Of a stretch of 64,000 nucleotides of DNA, positions 41,386 through 64,000 are shown piece by piece. The notes beneath the pieces were generated by a model. The model was given only the letters and a program-made list of their open reading frames with translations, was not told the DNA's origin and made no database searches. The number at the start of each line of letters is the position of its first letter. The stretch's first letter is position 1. This DNA is from Rhabdophis nuchalis (taxonomy: Eukaryota > Chordata > Lepidosauria > Squamata > Natricidae): NCBI GenBank assembly GCA_039707465.1, contig CM077646.1, forward strand, positions 80,934,715 through 80,998,714, given 5' to 3'. The position numbers and the translations under genes were made by a program.

Positions 41386-42138
41386 CTGAGAAATCTACCA
41401 TCTCTGGGGCACCTTTCATTTGCAGGAGGAGGAGGGCAACTTAAAGCAGCGCCTCCTTAAAACAAAGCCTCTGAGTAACTGGGATAGAAAGCCGTGCTTT
41501 TCGGGCAGCAGTTTCCGGCAGATTCGAAGCGCGGCTTTCATTCCCAGTTATTCAAAATCTTTGGTATAATCCGCCCTCGCTCTCCTCATCCTACAAGTGA
41601 AAGGTGCCTCAGAGATTTGGCGGGCAGCACAGGGGAGATAATGGCCACAATGACTTCACTCCCCAGCAATGTGAGGAGCTGCTGCCGCCACCACCCCTCT
41701 AAGCCAGCCTGGGAGTCGAGTGGGAGTCCCGAAAGTGAAACCTCTCTCCTTTCCAGCCATCACAATCTCTGCAGCGCCAGATGCACCTGCTCCTTTTTCA
41801 GATGACCCAGGCAGCTACATTCGGAGTATAAGACGCACCCAGATTTTCACCCTCTTTTCTGGAGTAAAAAGGTGCGACTTATACTCCGAAAAATACGATA
41901 GTTAAGAGAGTTTTGCTCCCATTTTACGACCTTTCTTGCCATAATTCTAAAGTGAATCACTGCAGTTATAAAGAGAATGTGACTTTGCTTGCCAGAAGGT
42001 TGCAAAAGATGATCACATATAGCCCAGGCCACTGCAATCATCATAAATAAGTCAGTTGCCAAAAGTCTGAATTTTGATCACATGACCATGGGAATGTGCA
42101 ATGATTGTATGAAAAATGGTCATGAAACCCATGATGGC

Positions 42139-42352
42139 GCTATGTGGTTAGACTTCAGTATTGTAGGCTAATTCTGCCAACTGCCAAAGTTTGATTCTCA
42201 CCAGTTCAAGATTCACTCAGTCTTCCATCCTTCAGAGTTTGATAAAATGAGGACCCAGATTGTTAGAGGCAATATACTGACTCTGTAAACTGTTTAGAGA
42301 GGGTTGTAAAAGCCCTGTGAAGCAGTATATAAGTCTAAATGCTATTGCTATG
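42139..42352 (+). mobile_element. tRNA-derived SINE with ATTGCT tail
   Basis: Head GGTTAGACTTCAGTATTG, a B-box-like GTTTGATTCTC, body GACTCTGTAAACTGTTTAGA and tail CTAAATGCTATTGCTA. A shorter copy of the same family lies at 48580-48664. Confidence 0.75.
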
Positions 42353-42639
42353 TCATTGTTTTCAGCGCCATTGTAAACTTCAAATAGTCACTAAATGAAA
42401 GGTTCTAAGTTAAGGACTACCTGAAATCATATTTTATGAAACAACAACAGAAATTCATCGTCACTGAGATCAATATATTAAAAATTGCATCAATATTTTA
42501 AAAACTGGAATTTTATTTTTCCCATGAATATATGTATTTTTCCTATGACAACTTTCTAACATTCCTGCCCACTGTATTTTTTAATCATGCATTTTTGCAA
42601 ATACTTTGTGAAATAAAAGAATAGATTTTATCATATGCA

Positions 42640-42833
42640 GTCTGGTTCTCTCTCTAAAAAATAGAACAAAGATGAGATTTTTAGTTTGGCAATCAAAGAG
42701 TTATTAAATGGTGTGAAGATATTGAGGCAGGGCATAAAGTGAGATTTGGACATAAGAGTGAGATGAGACTTGAAATGAAACAGAATAAAGAGAAGGAACA
42801 CTTTCTGAGTCTTGTAGAAAAACAGGAAGATTA
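42640..42833. other. Unclassified intergenic sequence before the ERV
   Basis: A/G-rich stretch; I see no gene or repeat end in it. Confidence 0.5.
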
Positions 42834-43191
42834 AATGTCAAGCCGCAAAACTCACACCTGCCGCAGGTTCAGTTAAAGTTCAGTCAACCACAAATACTTT
42901 GTTGAAAACTTAGACACTTCCTACAAGTTAACTGTGACCCCAACCTGAAAAGGGAAAACAAGATGTTTATCTGCTTCTTGCATGGTAACAGCAGGTTATA
43001 GATTATGTGACAAATGAATGCAGATATAGTGTATTTCCGTGTTTGGTTGTTTTTGAGGAACTTATAAGAACTCGCTTCTCCATAAGGGGTTGTGTAGATG
43101 TTTGCTTTGGCTATCGTGCTCTGAACCTTGGTATCAAAATAAAGCTACTTCTTTTGATTTCGAAGTCTGAGTCCCTTAATTTTCTGCAACA
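42834..43191 (+). mobile_element. ERV 5' long terminal repeat (left edge approximate)
   Basis: A TG-starting, CA-ending stretch lies next to a primer-binding-like site. It contains a TATA-like CTTATAAGAA near 43060 and AATAAA at 43138-43143. The right edge (TTTCTGCAACA) is firm, the left edge (ATGTCAAGCCGC) is a guess. No second LTR copy is seen downstream, so the provirus lacks its 3' end. Confidence 0.6.
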
Positions 43192-43699
43192 TTTATGGCG
43201 ACTCCTCCGGGAGTTGGACTGATATTTCGCTGAGGACGGCACAGACCAACTGGTGCCCAATCAAGGCTGTCATGCCCAACTTTCAGGTGCCACGGAAGAT
43301 TTTCTCCAGAAGGAGGTAGACTGCACCACTGGGGTACTTGGTGGACAACCGACCAATCCAAGAACTTGAACGGGATCAAAATAAGTCAATAAATAACACC
43401 GGCTGAGAAGAAGACGCCTGCAGGAAAGTGTTGTGGAATTGTAGCCCCACTCATTTGAGAGTGGAAGAGAGGGCCTGATCACCCCCCTGGGTCTGGGGTC
43501 ATCGCATCCTAATGAGACCCAAGAATTGTGTGGGTGGTTAAGCCATTGCAGTTCCTGTTGGTGACTGTTGGAACCTCCGGCACCGCAGGTCAGTGGCAGT
43601 GTCTTAGAACATGGGTGGTGCATGAAGCGTTGTTCAAATGCCTCTTCAATGCATGTTGAGAAATTTTAAGAAAGGTTTTAGTGGAGATTATGGAGACTC

Positions 43700-43895
43700 T
43701 AAATAATATAATAATAATATATTTATAATAATAATAATATATTTATTTTATATACCGCGTCCTCTCCCCAAGCGGACTCGGAGCGGTGCACAGGGAAAAC
43801 TAAAACACATAAAATACATACATGAATAAATACAATACCTAAAAATAGATTAAACCAATCGTCCCTGCACTAAAATCCCCATTAAAGCCAATCCA
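43700..43895 (-). mobile_element. L2-like LINE 3' end inserted in the ERV, reverse
   Basis: Begins with AAT repeats and continues TATACCGCGTCCTCTCCCC and GTGCACAGGG. This is the reverse complement of the 3' UTR end of the L2-like LINE at 27480-27545. Confidence 0.75.
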
Positions 43896-44753
43896 GGAGA
43901 CTTAAAGAAATTCTGTGAGAATGGTGGCTCAAGAGGTTTGAGTATTGAGCACAAGTTTGAAGTGCAGCGATTATGGGCAAAAGATAATCCGCCAGGATAT
44001 GCAGCTCACCATACACCATTGGTCATTCAAGTAAAATCTCTGGCAGTGCCTTTTTGTCTCCGGCAGAGAAGTTGTCCTCGCCCCATTACACAAGCAATTC
44101 AAGACCATGTTGCCAAATACTTAAGAGCAAGTAATAAAAAGGTAACGCCTGTCTGAATCGGAGATCCAAGCTAGAAAAGAGAAGACACTGAACACCCCAG
44201 AGTAGAGACAGGTATTAACAATCTAGTGCTTAAGGAGGACAGGGAAAAAAGAGTTGTACGGTGTGTAGTCTTGGGTGGACAGAATCCAACACTCTTAGGA
44301 AAACCCTGAGATATAGTCTGTTACCAGGATGAGCAACAAGCCTCAAGGAGGAAAGAAGAAAAAGAAAAGGAGAGTCTCAACGGAACGTTTAGTTCCTGTG
44401 CTGTTTTAACTTGTGTGTTTGTCTTTGTTGATGAGTAAGGTGTTGTTTTTTTTAAAGAAAGAGAGTCTCTGACATCAGTGTCCTCCACCTGTGTATCTTT
44501 AACCTGAAGTGGTTGACACTGAAGGGGTAGGAGACCCAGGGAGACAAAATGTGGAATCAGATATTGTTTAAGAAAGAACAAACGGTCCCATAAGGTGGGG
44601 CCAGGATGAAGGAAACCAAAAAAGTTCCCGAAGAGACAGATCAACTGGACCACAAACCCGGTAAAACGGAACAATTGAGACAGAGCTCCAATTGCCCCTA
44701 AGGGAAATTGTATTGCCAGGAGCTGAGGGAGAACTATTTAAGGTGTGGATGTA

Positions 44754-44952
44754 CAGTAATCCCTCGTTTTCCACGGATTCAGTGCTTCGCGGATTTGTAA
44801 AAAATACAAAAAAAATGCATTGGTAGGAGGCAAGCGCCCCCTAGTGGTTGCTTTAAACATGTCCACCAATTCAAGTTTCCTAGCGAATCGCGGTTTTCAC
44901 TTTCTGCGGAAGGTTGCGGTCCCCATTAACCGCGGAAAACGAGGGATTAGTG
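44754..44952. mobile_element. Mariner/Tigger-like MITE inserted in the ERV
   Basis: Starts CAGTAATCCCTCGTTTTCC and ends GGAAAACGAGGGATTAGTG, near-perfect inverted repeats, flanked by TA on both sides (44752-44753, 44953-44954) as for Tc1/mariner insertions. 199 bp, no coding capacity. Confidence 0.9.
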
Positions 44953-45081
44953 TATGTTCCATTCTCAATGGCTGGTTTATATAATTGGAAAAATCTAATT
45001 CCTAATTATAGAGAAAATCCAGATGAGATGCATGTCCTTTTTACGTCCATTTTCTGAACTCACCCATCTACTTGGGCAGAC

Positions 45082-45540
45082 ATGCAATGTCTGATGGAAA
45101 TTTTATTAACTCCAGAGGAAAGAAGGATGGTGAAGGGAACCAGGGATAAGGCTTTGCAGAAGGATCATGCAAAAGATCTGGGCTGGACATGTTTACTGGA
45201 GGAACCAGATTGGGAACCTCAGTCTGTTCAGCTGCAAAACTATTGGACCTTAGTTTTGTTGGGACTCAAACAGGAGGTCCCAAAAATTAAGAACTTAGGG
45301 AAAGTCTATCACATTCAACAGAGACAGGATGAAAATCCAGGAGAATTCCTAGAATGCATTTATCAAACCTTTAGGCAATATACCAAATTAGATCCCAAGG
45401 TTGAATAAAATAAGAGAATGTCAATATGATCTTCATTGGTCAGTCTGCAGATGACATTAGAGTCAAATTACAAAAGACAGAGGGGCCCCCAGGAAAAGCA
45501 TCTCTGAACTTGTGAAATTAGCATACAAAGCATATATTAA
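45082..45540 (+). pseudogene. ERV gag capsid-like fragment
   Basis: A frame open to 45408 has the gammaretroviral capsid layout: a TPEERR motif near its start, a LLGLKQ segment in the middle and a GEFLE.IYQTFRQYT segment resembling the major homology region zone. Capsid-like sequence continues after a stop into 45420-45540 in another frame (FIGQSADDIR). Start and end are not defined and the copy is non-functional. Confidence 0.7.
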
Positions 45541-45739
45541 TTGGGCTCAAGTTTCGGAGAACAAGGAACTTCAAAGGGCAAGAAGAAACACATTTTGTTC
45601 CTCACTGATATACTTAGACAGAAAGAGTGGGAGGCCAAGGGAACTGCCGGAAGAATTGTACGAGGAGGTTGTTTGCGGGTATCAGTAGTTAGAATCCTAC
45701 GCCTGGTCAGAGGAAGAGCCCTCCAGTTGGCAAAAGGTA

Positions 45740-46900
45740 TGATGGTTAATGTCTACATAGACAGAAAATATGCATTTGGAGTTTTTACATGCTTGTGGGG
45801 CTATTTGGAAAGAAAGTGCTCACTGATTTTGTCACTCGATACATGTTGGCAAAAGGCACATATGCTGTTGTTAATCAGGTTGCTGCAGCCTGTCTCTGTT
45901 GTGCACAAAACAACCCAAAGACAGGGTGGAAACCTCCTTTGGGAGTCGTCCTACAGGGGTCATACCCAGGTGCAGCAGGATATTGTAGAATATGGATACC
46001 GAATTGTGCTATGCTAGCCAAACCACTCTATGAGTCCACAAAGCTGGGGGGTGGGGGGTGGAGGAACCCTTTGTATGGAAGCAGAAACAAAGGCAGGCAT
46101 TTGAGACTTTAAAGTCAGAATTGGCTCAGGCTACTGTTGTAGGACTTCCTAACCTCGAGAAACCTTTTAATTTGTATGTGAACTCAAAAGAGTAATACAG
46201 CGCTTGGAGTCCTGACTCAAGAAAAGGGAAGTTGTCAACAACCCATAGCTTATTTGTCAAAACAACTTGATGGAGTAGCAAAGGGTTGGCCACATTGCCT
46301 TAAAATCCTGGCCGCTACTGCTCTTCTGATTAAGGAAGCTAATACATTGACTTTTGGACAACCAACCACCATATGTACCAGTCATGCACTTCGTGGAGTA
46401 TTAGTAACAAAGAGACATTTATGGACAACTATCTCCAGAATTTATGAGTATCAAGCTCTTTTCACTCAAAATTCTCAAGTGCCACTAAAACAGACAAATG
46501 CCCTAAATTCGGCCACCCTCTTGCCTATACCAGTTCCTGAAGTTGAACATAATTGTAAAGTTAACTAGGGCCTCAGATGATTGTAAAGTTAACTAGGGGG
46601 TCAAATGGTTGGAGAATTAAACAAGCAAGTACAAGAAATCCAACAATACTATGTGTCCATCAGTCCACCATTTCTGAGCACCTCTAGTCATAATACTCAG
46701 GTGGGGGACAAAGTATGGGTAAAGCACCAGAAAGGAGAGAATTAGAAACCAAAGTGGAAGGGCCTATATATTGCAGTCATGTGTTCTCCACTTGCAGTAA
46801 GAGTGTTGGAATCCAAGTCTTGGATTCATTGGACTCGAGTTAAGCCAGCTGCTGATGAGTCTTGGGAGGCAGACCAAGGCGAGGCCCGATTTCTAGTGGT
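45740..46900 (+). pseudogene. ERV pol fragments (RNase H, integrase, RT connection) out of order
   Basis: Short recognisable pieces in different frames: an RKYAFGV-like RNase H end, an integrase zinc-region CLCCAQNNPK, an RT connection piece (LAKPLYESTK), an RNase H-side stretch (46254-46568) and an integrase C-terminal piece with VGDKVWVKHQKGE and WIHWTRVKPA. The integrase piece precedes the RT piece. Several stops and shifts. Confidence 0.65.
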
Positions 46901-47132
46901 ACACTTGAAGAAGTGCCCCCTGTTAACACTGGCAGGCAACATACGTGGCAGAAGAGGCCTTACTGGTGTCACCCTGGAAGCTGATTCTCTACATACAGCT
47001 GAAGACTTGGATGAGAAAGACAACTTTTTATTTGTTAGGAATAGAGTATATTGGTAGGCTGAATGTATTTCAGGGAATGGTACTCTGACCTGGGGCGAAA
47101 AACAAGGAACACCATTACAGCCGTTAACTGGC

Positions 47133-47681
47133 ATGTTTATAGCAGGGATGCTGGGGGTTTGGACTAATGAGAAGAACCACCGAGCCAATGAGGTCCAAGA
47201 CCAGATAGATTCCTTGGCAGCAGTAGTCTTGCAAAACCGGTGTGCCATAGACCTCTTGACAGCTGAGAAAGGTGGTTTGTGTCTATTCTTGGGAGCAGAC
47301 TATTGCTTTTACATGAATAAATCAGTTGTGGTCAGAGAAGTGGCAAAGGATTTTCAGGACTGGGCATCCAAGATTGGACAGAGGGTAAAAGGAATGCACA
47401 CGCAGTTCTCATGGTTACCTGGTACCAATTGGGTCAAACAGCTGTTGTTCCTGTTGTTATATGGGATAGCAGGCCTAGCCTTTATTCCTTGTATAATACC
47501 CCTGCTCAGACAATTAGTTATGAGGTCAATAAAGGAAATAATGGTTGAAAAGGAGTTCGTTATGGTAGAAAGCCTTATTGAAAGTAGGTTTGCCCCTGAC
47601 CAATTAGGTGAAGATGAAGATTCAGACAGAGGAACATACGTTGGAGGGGATTGGAGGAACTTACACAAAGCATCGCATTAA
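47133..47681 (+). pseudogene. ERV env transmembrane-subunit-like remnant
   Basis: A 182-codon frame resembling the C-terminal half of a gammaretroviral envelope TM subunit: a heptad-like helix, a LLTAEKGGLC segment, a hydrophobic membrane span (about residues 104-124, LLFLLLYGIAGLAF) and a cytoplasmic tail. The usual CX6CC is altered here (one Cys of the pair is Tyr). The SU part upstream is nearly absent. It is a fragment, with no sign of a complete env gene. Confidence 0.65.
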
Positions 47682-47699
47682 ACTGAAACAGAGACATCT

Positions 47700-48579
47700 T
47701 TTTCGTCATTTAATCATAAAATTAATTTTAGTTCTCTGTTTTGTTCTGAATAATGTATGGAAATCTCTTAATAAATGTTGAAATAGGATAACTCTGATTT
47801 AAAAGGATCAATCGCAAACAATAGATAATTTAAAAATGTCTTTATGTGTCTCAAATTGATAAATAACAAAATAAAGTTTTAAAATATTCAAGTAACAGAA
47901 GGAAGAACAATTATCTCATTCTAAACTTGTTAACAGAAAGTTCTAATAAAAAACTTCTCCCCTTCTGCACTTTTTCTGCTAAAAATTACTCTCCCAAATT
48001 GGTTTGTTCTACAAGAAAAATTGAGCACACTGTATGTAACATGTATGTAACATGTTAAATACAACTCAGATTCTTGGTGGTTAACCCAGATCATGGGTTG
48101 AACCCTTCTGGTTTCAATTCTGTCTCCCAGTCAGCGATACTATTTATATCCTTTATGCATGGTTTTTTACAAAACTGTAAAGTGCCTAAAGTTGTAATGG
48201 AGTCAAGCAACCTGACAGAAACCATTTCGCATTCCTAAAAACCAGAAACTTAGGATACAATACATGAGCTTGGACACATCAATAACAGTCCAAAGCAGAC
48301 CTAACTTTACTATAAGTCTTACATTCATTCATTCATTCATTCATTTATTTTTGGAAGAGAGAGAAAAAGCAAGATCACTCAGGCTGTTCCATTGCTTTTT
48401 TTAAAGTTTACTATTAGGAAATACAACACATAAATAAAACAGCACAAAACGAACCACTGAAAACAAAAAACCAAAAGGCGCGAGAAAGGCGTCGGCGTGA
48501 GTGCAAATGGGCGTGAGAAAATGTAGTTACAAAATAAAGATCAAACATGCAGAATGCTTCGAGACAGGCTGAATAGACA
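47700..48579. other. Intergenic, no clear feature
   Basis: AT-rich, with a short ATTC repeat (48325-48350). I looked for a 3' LTR matching 42834-43191 and did not see one. Confidence 0.55.
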
Positions 48580-48664
48580 GGGCAATGGGCTGACTCTGTA
48601 AACCGCTTAGAGAGGGCTGTAAAGCGCTGTGAAGCGGTATACAAGTCTAAGTGCTATTGCTAAT
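48580..48664 (+). mobile_element. tRNA-derived SINE, 3' part
   Basis: GGCTGACTCTGTAAACCGCT and AAGTCTAAGTGCTATTGCTA match the SINE at 42139-42352. Confidence 0.75.
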
Positions 48665-48857
48665 ATGCCGCACGACAGCAGTTCTACGATTCTTAACAGC
48701 TAAAATGAACTGGAGCCGAAAAGCCTCCAAAACGTTTTGCAGCAAACATCAAAATCAACCGCCGCACATCCAAAATCCAGGTTTCATTTCCACGGAAGTC
48801 TGAAGCTGCCCTGGATCCCTTCCCATCGGTAACCTTTCACACATTATAGCTCTAGCT

Positions 48858-48979
48858 CAGTGTTTCTCAACTTTGGCAACTTGAAGATGTCCGGACTTCA
48901 ACTCCCAGCATTCGCTGGCTGGGGAATTCTGGGAATTGAAGTCCGGACATCTTCAAGTTGCCAAGGTTGAGAAACACTG
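48858..48979. mobile_element. Palindromic hAT-like MITE upstream of ACAD9
   Basis: CAGTGTTTCTCAACTTTGGC is mirrored by GCCAAGGTTGAGAAACACTG, with further matched arms on both sides of TTCGCTGGCTGGGGAA. Flanks CTCTAGCT (48850-48857) and CTCTAAGCT (48980-48988) are an 8-bp duplication with one extra base. It lies about 150 bp before the start codon of ACAD9. Confidence 0.9.
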
Positions 48980-48989
48980 CTCTAAGCTA

Positions 48990-49132
48990 GACGTCTGAAC
49001 TTGGCGCAGCTTCCCACCGCCTCTTTACACACGTCCGCTGCCTTGGAACGGGCCATTCGACGTTGCGTCATTAACGTGCGCCGGTAGTTTCCTCGCCGCT
49101 GGTGCGAAGAGAAGGAGCTGCTTGCCGGAGAC
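48990..49132 (+). promoter_or_regulatory. ACAD9: ACAD9 CpG-rich promoter / 5' UTR
   Basis: A GC- and CpG-rich island, continuing into exon 1 and the start of intron 1, contrasts with the AT-rich surroundings. It has a CREB/ATF-like TTGCGTCA at 49063-49070 and no TATA box, as expected of a housekeeping mitochondrial gene. The transcription start is not determined. Confidence 0.6.

Positions 49133-64000
<14,868 letters not shown>

Larger units (their letters stand above)
39987..41896. mobile_element. 1.9 kb TIR element, 'GTATAAGACGCACC' family, copy 3, with large internal palindrome
   Basis: Left end CCGTATTTTTCGGAGTATAA. The right end, reverse complemented, gives GTATTTTTCGGAGTATAAGT, so about 27 bp of terminal inverted repeat match nearly perfectly. 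GATA stands on both sides (39983-39986, 41897-41900) and may be the target duplication. The GC-rich interior has no transposase-like frame. It includes an imperfect palindrome (about 40515-40905) and a tandem duplication (41164-41235 and 41312-41385). The overlapping open frames on both strands reflect this composition. Confidence 0.85.
39934..42420. mobile_element. Snake-type MITE split by a 1.9 kb TIR element and a SINE
   Basis: Ends TAGTCCTCAATTTATGAC and GTTAAGGACTA are terminal inverted repeats. The body resumes on each side of 39987-41896 (GTTGCTAAGG then GTTAAGAGAGTTTTGCTCCC) and of the SINE at 42139-42352 (GGTCATGAAACC then CAGCGCCATTGTAAAC). Removing both insertions leaves a normal-length copy of the family. 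Confidence 0.8.
43192..47690 (+). mobile_element. Gammaretrovirus-like ERV body, decayed and rearranged
   Basis: After a primer-binding-like TGGCGACTCCTCCGGGAG (43196-43213) come, in order: an L2 tail insertion (43700-43895), an RT N-terminal-like piece (43938-44156), a capsid-like gag piece (45082-45540), an RNase H end and integrase zinc-region piece (about 45740-45965), an RT thumb/connection piece (45966-46130), RNase H-side sequence (46140-46560), an integrase C-terminal piece (46650-46900) and env TM-like sequence (47133-47681). Frames are broken by stops and shifts throughout, and the order differs from a normal gag-pol-env genome. No product could be made from it as it stands. Confidence 0.75.

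Noticed and set aside
40021..41805. Many 100-125 codon frames on both strands
   Set aside because: By-products of the GC-rich palindromic TIR element; mirrored frames on the two strands come from the inverted repeat.
47690..47880. Possible ERV 3' LTR
   Set aside because: No similarity to 42834-43191 could be seen and there is no TG...CA boundary.

Overview
The window is vertebrate nuclear DNA, almost certainly from a squamate reptile and most likely a snake. It is AT-rich, with small exons in kilobase introns bounded by GT-AG sites. The repeats are a squamate mixture: BovB/RTE, CR1 and L2 LINE pieces, tRNA-derived SINEs, many hAT-like MITEs, Penelope-like retroelement pieces, a Helitron and a decayed gammaretrovirus-like ERV. 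No bacterial-type operon, CRISPR array or phage is present. Species assignment is inference from repeat content.

Layout: (1) 1-38.3 kb, plus strand, is the 3' half of an IQSEC gene, best read as IQSEC1 (BRAG2, an ARF6 guanine-nucleotide exchange factor). Eleven coding exons (5692-34659) encode most of the Sec7 domain, the PH domain and a His-rich tail ending in a PDZ ligand. A 3' UTR of about 3.6 kb probably ends near 38.3 kb. (2) 38.3-49.0 kb is intergenic and packed with nested repeats. A snake-type MITE is interrupted by a 1.9 kb TIR element with a large internal palindrome and by a SINE. A truncated ERV of about 4.9 kb has its gag/pol/env domains out of order and is itself invaded by an L2 tail and a mariner-like MITE. 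(3) 49.0-64 kb, plus strand, holds the promoter and first eleven exons of ACAD9, a mitochondrial acyl-CoA dehydrogenase and complex I assembly factor. The gene runs off the right edge, before the catalytic glutamate region.

The two genes are tandem, with about 10.8 kb between the putative IQSEC1 poly(A) site and the ACAD9 start codon. They have unrelated roles (synaptic/endosomal ARF6 cycling versus mitochondrial energy metabolism), and nothing suggests they work together. The material most worth a second look is in the repeats: Penelope remnants carrying hammerhead-ribozyme core motifs next to a recognisable GIY-YIG endonuclease tail, the palindromic 1.9 kb TIR element, a chimeric insertion flanked by a perfect 8-bp duplication, the shuffled ERV, and a Helitron that carries a minisatellite.
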